Shown in pieces: positions 55,713 to 64,000 of a stretch of DNA of 64,000 bases. The position numbers and the translations under genes were made by a program. The stretch comes from Pseudoalteromonas sp. T1lg75. GTDB lineage: Bacteria; Pseudomonadota; Gammaproteobacteria; Enterobacterales; Alteromonadaceae. The notes under the pieces are model-generated. The model had not been told where the DNA came from, searched no databases, and was given only the letters and a program-made list of their open reading frames with translations. How positions within the stretch are numbered: position 1 is the first letter of the stretch; the number at the start of each line of letters is the position of its first letter. The stretch is taken from NCBI RefSeq assembly GCF_002964705.1, contig NZ_PQCD01000062.1:60259-124258 (forward strand), given 5' to 3'.

Positions 55713-56003
55713 ATGAATCCAACAAAAGTCGTGCGCAGTAAAACCATCAAGCTCACCGACCTACCTAATATAGGTCAGGCAAGCGCTGCCGATCTGCAAT
55801 TACTCGGCAGAGAGCGCCCTGAAGACCTTGTAGGGCGCGACCCCTATCAAATGTACGAAGAGCTCTGCGATATAACAGGCAGCAAACATGACCCCTGCGT
55901 TATCGACGTCTTTATATCCATTACGCGTTTTATGCGTGGTGAAGAAGCAAAGCCGTGGTGGGCCTATACCAAGGAGCGTAAAAATACCTTAGGGAGTTGC
56001 TAA
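55713..56003 (+). CDS. helix-hairpin-helix protein of the Cdd1 family
   Basis: 96 aa. The helix-hairpin-helix is in LTDLPNIGQASAADLQLLG (about 15-33), followed by DPYQMYEELCDITGSKHDPCVIDVFISITRFMRG and PWWAYTKERK, the pattern of the family named pathogenicity locus Cdd1. DNA binding or damage-related roles have been proposed from the fold only. Soluble. Confidence 0.82.
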   Translation: MNPTKVVRSKTIKLTDLPNIGQASAADLQLLGRERPEDLVGRDPYQMYEELCDITGSKHDPCVIDVFISITRFMRGEEAKPWWAYTKERKNTLGSC

Positions 56004-56066
56004 GCATCAGCTTGGTATTCACCACACATCAATCGCCACGAATAGAACTGACAAAGAAATCTAGTT

Positions 56067-56323
56067 ATGGAAAATAAAATGAATGATAACGACTCGATAC
56101 AAATTCTCTCTGAAATTAGAGATGAAATGAAAGAAATGCGCAGATTAAATGGTTAACTGCTAAAGCCGGTGAAGAAATGGCTGAAGATAAAGAACGCGAA
56201 CAAGCCATGCTTAAAATTGCCGAGCTCGAACATAAGAAATCGAAAAAGGATTTGCTGACCTTTGTCGCCCTTATAGCTGTGCCCCTTGTATGGCTTGCCA
56301 TTGCAAAACTAGATCTTTTATAA
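56067..56323 (+). pseudogene. small tail-anchored membrane protein, frameshifted
   Basis: The first frame reads MENKMNDNDSIQILSEIRDE and on to MKEMRRLNG, then stops at 56152-56154. A shifted frame continues WLTAKAGEEMAEDKEREQ, then AMLKIAELEHKKSKKD and a hydrophobic end LLTFVALIAVPLVWLAIAKL. Adding one base at the AAAT at 56147-56150 gives a single protein of about 85 aa: an acidic start, a charged coiled coil and one C-terminal helix. Unknown function. It may be a real mutation or a sequencing slip. Confidence 0.6.
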
Positions 56324-56409
56324 AAGCCACCAAAAATCTATAAATAAAATTAAATACAAACACTGAGCTAAATTCAATCTTAGCCAAGTCATAACCCAAT
56401 GAGGTAAAA

Positions 56410-56769
56410 GTGGATCTATTCGATATATTTCAGCAGTACCGTCTTGAGCAAACGAAAACCGAAGCAGCCGAGCGAACGAGGCAGGTTGACCGCAAAGCTA
56501 CAGATAATCAATACGATATCGTTGAGCTGCAAAGTAAAGTCGACCACCTTTCTCTGGTTTGCATGGCCATGAGTGAGCTCCTCGAAGAGGTTGGCTTTAA
56601 CCGTGAACTGCTCCTTTCGAAAATGAAAGAAATTGATCTACGGGATGGTACATTGGATGGTAAATTTGCCCCTGCAAATGTATGCGGTAGTTGCGCACGG
56701 GTTGTCTCGGCTAGACACTATACTTGCCTTTATTGCGGCACTAAAATTGATAAAACAAGTGCGTTTTAG
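56410..56769 (+). CDS. small coiled-coil protein with C-terminal zinc ribbon
   Basis: 119 aa with a GTG start after GAGGTAAAA. Residues about 5-75 are charged and helical (QQYRLEQTKTEAAERTRQ). The C-terminus has two CxxC pairs, VCGSCARVV and YTCLYCGTK, likely binding one zinc. There is no membrane segment. Function unknown; last of the small accessory genes. Confidence 0.75.
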   Translation: MDLFDIFQQYRLEQTKTEAAERTRQVDRKATDNQYDIVELQSKVDHLSLVCMAMSELLEEVGFNRELLLSKMKEIDLRDGTLDGKFAPANVCGSCARVVSARHYTCLYCGTKIDKTSAF

Positions 56770-56862
56770 GGTGGGATACAAGGCAAGGTGTACAGAAAGC
56801 TGCGCCCCTAACTAAAGCTTAGGCGCTGTACCCCATATACATAAAAACGGGCTGAGAATGCA

Positions 56863-56892
56863 CAAAAAAGCCGGATTAATATCCGGCTTTTC
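56863..56892. terminator. bidirectional terminator between zinc-ribbon gene and ydgA
   Basis: AAAAAGCCGGAT/ATCCGGCTTTT stem with a 4-base loop between convergent genes. Confidence 0.9.
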
Positions 56893-56911
56893 CTAAACAA
56901 ACCCTAAAGGG

Positions 56912-57820
56912 TTATTTACCCGAGGCCTTTAAATTAAAATACTTGGCCAACTCTTCTGGGTGACCCATCAAGGTCATCATCTGCTCATTGACCTGGGCCA
57001 CGGTTGTGCCTTCGGGTAAAGACACGGAAACCTTAAACTGCTCGGTGCCTTCGATAAAGCCCAATGCCGCATCACGCAAAGTTTGCGGCGCTGGCGACAT
57101 GCTTAGATGCTGCTGCGCCTGTTGCTGAAACTGCTCGTAGGTCAGGCCCTGCTCGGCAATCACCCTTTGTATCAGGTCCTTCAACTTACCCTTATTGTCC
57201 AGCTTAAAGCTGAAGCTTTTCGGCACCAACTCGGTCATGGCCGTCATCAGCTGGCTTTGCAATGCCAGTTGCTGTTGCAAATTGCCCTGCCCGTTTTGCT
57301 CCAGTTCTTCGAATTGCTGACGCAGACCCATCAGCGCCTGAGAGTTGGTCATGGCAAAACTGAACTCGACATCGGCGAGCTTGCCGGCATTGATCACGGT
57401 TTTAGTGTCCGCATCACCGTTATCGGCGCTGTAATTGAACTCACTGACCACATTGATACGTTCGCCGTCGAGCTCCTGCATCTCGACCACCACCGGGCCC
57501 ATAAAGGTCATGTCATTAATAGCCATGCGCGCATAATCACTCGGCTGCACCGGGTTGAAGCCGTCTAATTCTATGCTACCAATATCGGCGAACTGTACGC
57601 CATCGGGTCCCTTAACCGCGACCGAATTCAGCGCCAGGCTCTGATTGAAGAGGTTACTACTTATCTCCTTATAGCGTACATCCAGGCCAGTCTGGGCCTG
57701 CAGTTGCAATAGGTAGTCGTCGACGTCTTTGCGGGCTTCTTTACTGACATAATAATTAGCGTAGCTATAACCGCCAAATGCCATGGCCCCGAGGGCGGCA
57801 ACAGTAAGTAGTTTTTTCAT
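56912..57820 (-). CDS. DUF945/YdgA-family protein
   Basis: 302 aa. An N-terminal hydrophobic segment (MKKLLTVAALGAMAFGGYSYANYY) is a signal or anchor. The rest is periplasmic by prediction, with the DUF945 pattern (VDDYLLQLQAQTGLDVRYKEISSNLFNQSLAL). It is Gln-rich in the middle (NGQGNLQQQLALQSQL). It is shorter than E. coli YdgA (about 500 aa). Function unknown. Same strand as radA, 51 bases after it. Confidence 0.8.
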   Translation of the reverse strand: MKKLLTVAALGAMAFGGYSYANYYVSKEARKDVDDYLLQLQAQTGLDVRYKEISSNLFNQSLALNSVAVKGPDGVQFADIGSIELDGFNPVQPSDYARMAINDMTFMGPVVVEMQELDGERINVVSEFNYSADNGDADTKTVINAGKLADVEFSFAMTNSQALMGLRQQFEELEQNGQGNLQQQLALQSQLMTAMTELVPKSFSFKLDNKGKLKDLIQRVIAEQGLTYEQFQQQAQQHLSMSPAPQTLRDAALGFIEGTEQFKVSVSLPEGTTVAQVNEQMMTLMGHPEELAKYFNLKASGK

Positions 57821-57871
57821 GCTAGATCCTTTGGAGCTGTCCGCGCTCCGAGTTAAATTAAGGGCGCAACC

Positions 57872-59242
57872 CTAAAACAATGCTTCGAGGGCGTCGCTTA
57901 GGCTGGCAACCGCCTGCACCTGCATCCCCTCTATCGGCTCTTTCGGTTTATTATCTACCGGTACTATGGCCCGTTTAAAGCCATGCTTGGCAGCCTCGCG
58001 TAAACGCTCCTGGCCACTGGGCACGGGACGAATTTCACCGCCTAGGCCCACCTCACCAAACACCACCAGCTCGCGCTCTAAACTGTAGTTCTTAAAGCTT
58101 GAAACCAGGGCCACGATTAATGCCAAATCGGCACTGGTTTCCGACACCTTAACGCCGCCTACCACGTTAACGAAAACGTCTTGATCCGCCACCTGCAGGC
58201 CACCATGACGATGCAGTACCGCCAATAACATGGCTAAACGGTTTTGCTCTAAGCCCACGGTCACGCGACGCGGGTTAGCCAACTGAGAATAGTCCACCAA
58301 CGCCTGCACTTCCACCAACAGCGGACGCGTTCCTTCCCAGATCACCATCACCAAAGAGCCCGGCGTTTGCTCCTGAGAACGGTTTAAGAAAATGGCAGAG
58401 GGGTTTTTTACCTCACGCAGACCCTGGCCCGTCATGGCAAACACACCCAGCTCATTGACCGCACCAAAACGGTTTTTATTGCCGCGCAAGGTACGAAAAC
58501 GACTGTCGCTGCTGCCTTCAAGCAAGATAGAACAATCGATACAGTGCTCCAGCACCTTAGGACCGGCCAAAGAGCCGTCTTTGGTCACATGTCCCACCAT
58601 AAGTATGGCAATCTGGTTTTGTTTGGCAAAACGGGTGAGGTAAGCAGCACTTTCACGCACCTGAGAGACGCTGCCCGGTGCCGACTGAATATCGGCCATA
58701 TGCATCACCTGAATGGAGTCGATAACCATGATGCCGGGCTTTTCACGCAGGGCCAACTGGCAAATTGTTTCCACATTGGTTTCCGCCAAGGTTTGCAGCT
58801 TATCGGTAGGCAGGCCCAAACGCTTGGCGCGCATGGCCACCTGTTGCAGCGACTCCTCACCGGTGACATACAGGGTTTTCATGTTCTCGGCCAGGCCACA
58901 CATGGTTTGCAACAGTATGGTACTTTTACCGGCACCCGGCTCACCGCCGATCAAAATGGCGCTACCCGGCACCACGCCACCGCCGAGCACCCTATCGAAC
59001 TCGATAAAGCCGGTGGAAAAGCGCGGCAGGCTTTCCAGGTTAACTTCGTCCAGGGTTTGGATTTTAGCTTCTATCTGGCCGGCATAGCCGCTGGTTGCAC
59101 TGCTGCGGCCGGTGCTTTTAACCGACGGCACACGAAATTCGGTAACCGTGTTCCAGGCCTTACATTCACTGCACTGGCCTTGCCAGCGCGCAAACTCGGC
59201 TCCACATTCATTACATACAAAGGCTGTTTTCTTTTTTACCAT
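57872..59242 (-). CDS. radA: DNA repair protein RadA
   Basis: 456 aa. The N-terminal zinc finger CNECGAEFARWQGQCSECKAW (residues 10-30), Walker A GGEPGAGKST (about 100), the RadA-specific RGNKNRFGAVNELGVF (about 253-268) and a C-terminal Lon-like domain (DVFVNVVGGVKVSETSADLALIVALVSS). It is a RecA-related branch-migration helicase acting in recombination. Divergent from the large PilZ gene with 125 bases between. Confidence 0.97.
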   Translation of the reverse strand: MVKKKTAFVCNECGAEFARWQGQCSECKAWNTVTEFRVPSVKSTGRSSATSGYAGQIEAKIQTLDEVNLESLPRFSTGFIEFDRVLGGGVVPGSAILIGGEPGAGKSTILLQTMCGLAENMKTLYVTGEESLQQVAMRAKRLGLPTDKLQTLAETNVETICQLALREKPGIMVIDSIQVMHMADIQSAPGSVSQVRESAAYLTRFAKQNQIAILMVGHVTKDGSLAGPKVLEHCIDCSILLEGSSDSRFRTLRGNKNRFGAVNELGVFAMTGQGLREVKNPSAIFLNRSQEQTPGSLVMVIWEGTRPLLVEVQALVDYSQLANPRRVTVGLEQNRLAMLLAVLHRHGGLQVADQDVFVNVVGGVKVSETSADLALIVALVSSFKNYSLERELVVFGEVGLGGEIRPVPSGQERLREAAKHGFKRAIVPVDNKPKEPIEGMQVQAVASLSDALEALF

Positions 59243-59367
59243 ATTGGGGGCATAATTTTTGCTTTAATTAGACTTAAACCTTGCGCTTAAGCTTGCGTAA
59301 CTAAAGAATAAACAATAATTTGACTCTCAGTATAACGGTTTTTCACCGCTGGGTAATGGTTTAATAC

Positions 59368-61845
59368 ATGGCTGAAGACATTCTCCAAAAACATCAACCT
59401 CTTGTGCAAGAGCTCAAGCAGCACCTTGGCGAAAAGGGCTTTAATACCGCCTTTGACAGCAAGACGGCTGAGCTTTCCAAGGGCGAGCAGTTCCTTATTA
59501 AAATGGAGTTAAACCGCCTGCGCCAACCCTGTAACCGGGTCTTAGATCTGCGTGGCCTCAGCAGCGGTGAAATTCAAAGCTACGAATACAATAAGCAGCA
59601 TCACTTTCTCGATGCCGAAGCCATTGCCGCCTTTGAACTGGGAGTTAAACGCTTTGGCGACTACACCTTGGCGGTGTACGAAATGGTCATGCAACAGGTG
59701 CAACAGCGGCGCCAACAACGCCAGCAAAAAGTCCAAGTGGAGCATGACGAGCACGATGGAGGCCGCCTTATTCGCTTTGCATCCTACGAGTCGCGCCAGC
59801 AAGAGCGCATGAATTACGCCATCAAGATACGGGTTCTGGTAAACGAGACACACATCGAAGGCAAAACCAGCGATATCTCTATCGGCGGCGCAAAACTCAA
59901 ATTACCACGCCACAGCCTGCTCGAACGCGGGCAAACCATCCGGGTGCGTTTTACCGGCCTGGAGGAAGACTTTGAGCTTGGCCTTAAAGACGGTGTGCAA
60001 TACCAGGTGGTGGCCATAGAGCCCAGCGTCGACCGCGAATTTTACTATGCCCGTTTAAAGCGTGGAGAAGGCCAGGAGACACCGGGCTTCGATGCCTTCT
60101 TGGCACGCTTTATCGACGGCAATAAACGCCGTTACAAGGTCAATTTAGACAACACCCTGGATGCGGTGCTCACCAAGGGGTATGAACAATATTATTTGCC
60201 CCGTATTAATTCCCTGTTTGCCTTTGTCTGTGAGCAGCAGGGTAAGTTACAGCCGCGGCTGCTATTAACCACGGAAAACAACCTCGACTCCCACACCTAT
60301 TTCTGTGACGAGGAGCGTCAGTCCGTTATCGCCAGATTGCTCAATGCCGCCCGACTTAATTCGGTACTGGCGCAGCCGCTGACGCAGTCGGGCCAGGTAA
60401 AGCACACTCTCTTGTATAGCTTTACCCACAGTCATCAGAATAAGACTTATTTCTACAGCGCCACCGAGTTGGAGCTGGCCAGTCATCCTCATTTGCGCGC
60501 CTTATTTTTTGCCTTTGGCAGCCGCAAACCAAGTTGGCGCGTGCACAAATTGCAGCTGCTGCCGGTACAAGCCGATGACGCCCATATTCCCCTCTCCCTG
60601 CCCGACTCCGCCGGCGATGCCATTGCCAAGCTTAATAAGCCCCCCAGCGCCCGAGTATATAGCTACTTACGGGGTCTAACGTATCTGTGTCTGCTGACTC
60701 CGCTGCACAGCCCGGCGCTGACCCAGCGTCTGCGTCGCTATGAACTCGACCGCGCGGCGGTGAATCAATTAAAGGTATTTGGCCACCGCCGCAGTCATAC
60801 CCCCGAACTTGAAGTGGTGGCATTGGAATACGCCAATCTGCGAGCCCATAGGCGCTATTTATACGCCACCGAGGTCACAGTAACCACGACACAAAACCTC
60901 GAGGTCAGTGCCAAATCACTGGATTTCAGTGTCCTGGGCATGCAAATTGAGCTGGCAGAAGGTAATAGCATAAAAAAAGGCGATGTGATCACCCTGGCCT
61001 TACCGCTGTTGCAGCAGATCACCAAGAAGTTCCACCTGGCGCAACTGCCCTACGAGGTAATGGCAATCAGTAAAAGCGGCACCGTTTTAAATTTGAAGGC
61101 CTATCAGAAAGGGCGGCAGCCTCATGCCGGGGTGTTATTTTTTGCCCAGCTGATTGACAACAATAAGGATAAACTGCAGCAATGTGAAGAAGAGCCCAAG
61201 GTACCTGGGCTGTCCAAGGCGCTGCGTAACATAGTGATTAAAAACCTGTGTCAAACGCCCCTGTATTTTTGCAAGCAAGACAACCAGTTGGCCCTGGGTG
61301 CCATTGGGCTTGGCCGCTACAGCAACAGTATTCACCGCATTTGGCGACACTTTGGTGAGCTCGGCAGACACCCGGATTTAAGCGCCTTGTTTACAGGCCA
61401 AAGCCTACAACTGCTCACCGACACCCTGCGTGAGGGTCATCGCCAAGATCAGGCCAAGGCCTTTGATCTCTTTATCCATGTGCGCCCGAAAGAAGACAAA
61501 ATTGCCGATGCCATCAGCTGTCGTTGTGTGGCCCTTGAGCAAGACTATCAGGCCCTTGCCCCCTTTATTAACGATGCGCTAGATGGAGGCTTACTCTTTG
61601 CCTATCGGTTATTTTTATCCAAAACTGGGCGTCCGGATACCAAGTATCTGCTCAGCGAGCTGAAATACATTAGCCATTATGCCCTGCACAAGGCCAAGGA
61701 ATTAGAAGACGCCCTGTGGCAGGTAGAGGGGGTGAGCGATGCCCTGGCCATAGACGAGCTAATTCCAAGGCTTGTTCATGTGGATATCGGCGCCTACCAG
61801 GGTATGGTCGAACGCCGTACTAAGTGGCTACAGCATATTGGTTAA
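59368..61845 (+). CDS. large protein with two PilZ domains
   Basis: 825 aa, no signal peptide or membrane helix. The first PilZ domain has RQQERMNYAIKIRVLV and TSDISIGGAKLKLP (about 135-175). The second has ANLRAHRRYLYATEVTV and AKSLDFSVLGMQIELA (about 490-530). Between and after them are helical regions of unknown fold. The second block keeps the RxxxR arginines; its D/NxSxxG is FSVLG-like and less standard. It is a probable cytoplasmic c-di-GMP receptor. Proteins of this size next to radA and serB occur in Shewanella-like genomes, to my recollection. Its stop overlaps the serB stop on the other strand by 4 bases. Confidence 0.85.
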   Translation: MAEDILQKHQPLVQELKQHLGEKGFNTAFDSKTAELSKGEQFLIKMELNRLRQPCNRVLDLRGLSSGEIQSYEYNKQHHFLDAEAIAAFELGVKRFGDYTLAVYEMVMQQVQQRRQQRQQKVQVEHDEHDGGRLIRFASYESRQQERMNYAIKIRVLVNETHIEGKTSDISIGGAKLKLPRHSLLERGQTIRVRFTGLEEDFELGLKDGVQYQVVAIEPSVDREFYYARLKRGEGQETPGFDAFLARFIDGNKRRYKVNLDNTLDAVLTKGYEQYYLPRINSLFAFVCEQQGKLQPRLLLTTENNLDSHTYFCDEERQSVIARLLNAARLNSVLAQPLTQSGQVKHTLLYSFTHSHQNKTYFYSATELELASHPHLRALFFAFGSRKPSWRVHKLQLLPVQADDAHIPLSLPDSAGDAIAKLNKPPSARVYSYLRGLTYLCLLTPLHSPALTQRLRRYELDRAAVNQLKVFGHRRSHTPELEVVALEYANLRAHRRYLYATEVTVTTTQNLEVSAKSLDFSVLGMQIELAEGNSIKKGDVITLALPLLQQITKKFHLAQLPYEVMAISKSGTVLNLKAYQKGRQPHAGVLFFAQLIDNNKDKLQQCEEEPKVPGLSKALRNIVIKNLCQTPLYFCKQDNQLALGAIGLGRYSNSIHRIWRHFGELGRHPDLSALFTGQSLQLLTDTLREGHRQDQAKAFDLFIHVRPKEDKIADAISCRCVALEQDYQALAPFINDALDGGLLFAYRLFLSKTGRPDTKYLLSELKYISHYALHKAKELEDALWQVEGVSDALAIDELIPRLVHVDIGAYQGMVERRTKWLQHIG

Positions 61846-62855
61846 CGTGCCGGAATAGTTAAAAAGTAAAGTAATTGCGCCAGGCTGCCAGCGGTGATCG
61901 CCGCAGGTGCCTCGGCAACCACCTTGGCCTTACCATGCACCGCCACACCTAAACCGGCCTGATGCAGCATCAGCAAATCATTGGCACCATCACCTATGGC
62001 CAGAGTCTGCTCCTTGGCCAGACCCAGCTCATCACGATAGGCGGATAAAAAACGCGCTTTTTCCTCGGCGTCGACAATTTTCCCGCTTACCGAGCCCACC
62101 AGCACCTTGCCATCGTCATCCAAGGTATTGGCATGAATGCGATCCAGGTGTAAGAGCTTCTGCACATGGGCGGCAAAGGGAACAAAGCCGCCTGAGGCAA
62201 TGGCCAGGTGCCAGTTGTGTGCGCGTAAAACCTCACACACCTGCTCTATGCCCGGCATCAGCGGTAATTGATTTTGCAGCTCGGCCACCAGAGTTAATGG
62301 GATCCCCTCTAACTTGGCGACCCGCTGGCGCAAACTGGCGCTAAATTCCAGTTGTCCGGCCATGGCCTGTGCGGTCACCGCAGCCACCTCGTCATAGACA
62401 CCGCCAAGGCGGGCGATTTCATCAATGCATTCAATGGTAATGGCGGTGGAGTCCATATCCATCACCAGTAATCCGGGCTCACTGAGCTTGGGCGGATTAA
62501 CCAGCACGGCACATTGCACGCCATTATCGGCGCCATACTGCTTGATTTGCTGCGCCAATTCCGGCGCTGCATCCTGCACGGTAAAGGCAAAGGCGGGCGG
62601 CAGGTCGCTGTGGGCTTCAAAGCGGCAAACGGCGCTAAGCTGACCCGGCCATTGCTGCAATTGTTGAACTAAATTAGCCACTTGCATGCCAAGTTGAAAA
62701 CCGAAAACTAGTACATAGGTTGGAGTTTTCGGCTCGGTATCTGCCACCAAAGACGAATGGTCGATGTCATACCAAAGGTTTAAACTTAGCAGATTACTTA
62801 AGGACAGATCGTCTTGCTGTGCTAAAGTAGAAAAGGCAATATTAGGCTGTGACAT
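61842..62855 (-). CDS. serB: phosphoserine phosphatase
   Basis: 337 aa from MSQPNIAFSTLAQQ; an in-frame start four codons upstream is possible. The HAD phosphatase motifs are VMDMDSTAITIECIDEIARL (about 131-150), SGGFVPFA with the motif II serine, and IGDGANDLLML (about 288-298). The N-terminal 120 residues form the extra domain of long SerB proteins. It catalyses the last step of serine synthesis; serA is at 52943. Confidence 0.96.
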   Translation of the reverse strand: MSQPNIAFSTLAQQDDLSLSNLLSLNLWYDIDHSSLVADTEPKTPTYVLVFGFQLGMQVANLVQQLQQWPGQLSAVCRFEAHSDLPPAFAFTVQDAAPELAQQIKQYGADNGVQCAVLVNPPKLSEPGLLVMDMDSTAITIECIDEIARLGGVYDEVAAVTAQAMAGQLEFSASLRQRVAKLEGIPLTLVAELQNQLPLMPGIEQVCEVLRAHNWHLAIASGGFVPFAAHVQKLLHLDRIHANTLDDDGKVLVGSVSGKIVDAEEKARFLSAYRDELGLAKEQTLAIGDGANDLLMLHQAGLGVAVHGKAKVVAEAPAAITAGSLAQLLYFLTIPAR

Positions 62856-62935
62856 CAAAGGCTCCAAGGCGAAATTTAATCGTGATTACGGCACTGCCAA
62901 TTTAATCACCGATAGCCGTGAAAGTCAGTAACCAC

Positions 62936-63568
62936 ATGAGCGATATGAAAAATAAACAAGTAAAAAATCCGGTGCGCAGCTCACAATGGCAACGCCTTAG
63001 ACGCTTACTCTTTGCCGCGCTGTGTTTTGTCTTGCTGACCTGGATGGCCTTTAACACCAGCTTCCAGGGTCATCATATGCTCTATCAACAAGGCTATCAC
63101 AGTGCCAAAAGCCTGTCGCAACAGCTGGCTCTGACCGCAGCCTTGCCGCTGGAACAAAACAATAAGCCACGCCTGGGCGAGTTAACCAACCAGCTCAGCA
63201 GCGATGCGGTTATCCAAAGTGCGGTTATTTACAATATGTATGGCACGGCACAGGCGCAAAGCGAGGCCTACAGCCCTTATCAAGCCAGCTTGGGGATCAC
63301 CCAGGCAACGCCGGGGATCAGCAAGCTAACCCAACCCATAGTGGTGCCGATCAACTCCCCACAAGACAACAAACCCATAGGTTTTGCCCGGGTCAATTAC
63401 CTGCCGCAAACCGCCATAGACACGAGCCACCGTTATATTCATGAGGTCGGTCGCCAGGTACTGCTGATGCTGTTTATTTGCTGCATATTTACCTGGCAGC
63501 TTGGACGCGGCCTAAAGCGCTGGCAGCTAAAGCGTTACTTTCGTAAAAAAGCCAAACAGTTCAAATAA
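62936..63568 (+). CDS. ytjB: AhpA/YtjB (SMP-type) inner-membrane protein
   Basis: 210 aa from ATG 62936; a GTG six codons upstream is open. Basic N-terminus, a helix at about 23-40, a periplasmic domain (QGYHSAKSLSQQLALTAALPLEQNN onward), a second helix near 183-198 (VLLMLFICCIFTW) and a basic tail. Homologue of E. coli YtjB (SMP), usually beside serB as here. Role uncertain. Its last 34 bases overlap the end of the tatD-family gene on the other strand. Confidence 0.85.
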   Translation: MSDMKNKQVKNPVRSSQWQRLRRLLFAALCFVLLTWMAFNTSFQGHHMLYQQGYHSAKSLSQQLALTAALPLEQNNKPRLGELTNQLSSDAVIQSAVIYNMYGTAQAQSEAYSPYQASLGITQATPGISKLTQPIVVPINSPQDNKPIGFARVNYLPQTAIDTSHRYIHEVGRQVLLMLFICCIFTWQLGRGLKRWQLKRYFRKKAKQFK

Positions 63569-64000
63569 AGCTGCTCGCTTAAGGCGTCATAGTCCTGCCT
63601 TTGCAACAGCGCCGCCAGGGCGAGAAACACATTGGGTATGCGCTCCGGGGTATTCCTGCGCCCCTGATAACCACACAAGGGCATGCTGGGCGCATCGGTT
63701 TCGAGTAGCAGATGCTCGACGCCTACATGGCGCAAAGCTTGCTGAGTTTTTTGTGCTCTGGGATAGGTGATGGTGCCCCCCACCCCGAGCTTAAATCCCG
63801 CCTTGATATAACTTTCGGCCACCTGCTGTGAGCCGGAAAAAGCATGGATCACACCACCGAATTTAGGCGGACAGCGTTTAAAGCTGGCGGCGATTAGATC
63901 GTGGCTTTGTCTGTGGTGGACAATCAGCGGCAACTCAAATTCATTGGCTAAGGCGATTTGCGCCTCAAATAAACTCTGCTGCTTCCCTAACTCGCCGATA
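63535..64000 (-). CDS. TatD-family metal-dependent hydrolase, 5' end beyond window
   Basis: Partial: the frame stays open to the right edge (IGELGKQQSLFEAQIALA and on to NEFELPLIVHHRQSHD), so the start is outside. Family motifs VIHAFSGSQQVAESY, KLGVGGTITYPRA and LLLETDAPSMPL carry metal-binding histidine and aspartate. TatD-like enzymes are 3'-5' deoxyribonucleases; this may be YjjV or a related paralogue. Confidence 0.9.
   Translation of the reverse strand, partial: IGELGKQQSLFEAQIALANEFELPLIVHHRQSHDLIAASFKRCPPKFGGVIHAFSGSQQVAESYIKAGFKLGVGGTITYPRAQKTQQALRHVGVEHLLLETDAPSMPLCGYQGRRNTPERIPNVFLALAALLQRQDYDALSEQLYLNCLAFLRK

Overview
The window is chromosomal DNA of a marine-type gammaproteobacterium. 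The best guess is an Alteromonadales/Shewanella-like lineage; I cannot name the genus. The reasons are a complete Na+-translocating NADH:quinone reductase operon (nqrABCDEF) with its maturation genes apbE and nqrM, FabV as an enoyl-ACP reductase, a MetJ-type operator before metA, the run radA / large PilZ protein / serB / ytjB, and a MITE-like repeat with TACCAATTC ends. No rRNA, tRNA, prophage, transposase or CRISPR array was seen.

Layout. 1-1032: a 51-bp tandem repeat cut by the left edge, one small orphan gene and AT-rich spacer. 1033-9424: hrpB, a diguanylate cyclase, and a methionine operon metA-metH(N)-metH(C) under a probable MetJ operator, with methionine synthase encoded as two polypeptides. 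9495-14592: an EamA transporter, a divergent NarL-type regulator and MASE1 histidine kinase, and an FG-GAP lipoprotein. 14726-19137: ettA, a PilZ protein and a yjfL-yjfM-yjfC-like operon. 19201-26406: the Na+-NQR locus. 26797-33100: fabV, bolA, an AlkB-like oxygenase, rlmG, yajG, a cyclophilin, ampG and the MITE. 33148-39081: a small XRE regulator, a 59-residue membrane protein, erpA, a ClC channel, hemJ, pyrB and hemL. 39452-43615: an accessory three-gene cassette (agmatine-deiminase-like enzyme, PsiD/phosphatidylserine-decarboxylase-like enzyme, C69 Ntn-hydrolase) flanked by near-copies of the hemL 3' end. 43714-48148: mrcB, a YqaE-type peptide, amtB and glnK with a sigma-54-like promoter, and a possible minus-strand small RNA. 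48412-54221: a MAT2B-like reductase, a secreted S10 peptidase, a membrane-anchored unknown, fthC, rpiA and serA. 54241-56769: yghU and a block of small accessory genes. 56912-64000: ydgA-like, radA, the PilZ giant, serB, ytjB and a tatD-family gene cut by the right edge.

Most of the window is housekeeping. The most novel-looking part is the cassette at 39452-43615. Its enzyme classes could form a non-canonical arginine -> agmatine -> N-carbamoylputrescine -> putrescine route, or an aromatic-amine or peptide-modification route. It sits between hemL and what looks like the older hemL terminator, with a second RAFAKL-stop sequence left behind at 43627-43650. That is a footprint of insertion at the hemL 3' end.

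Three genes (metH C-terminal part near 5260, hemL near 38018, a small membrane protein near 56148) are each broken by what looks like one missing base. Because hemL should be essential, assembly error is the simplest explanation for at least that one.
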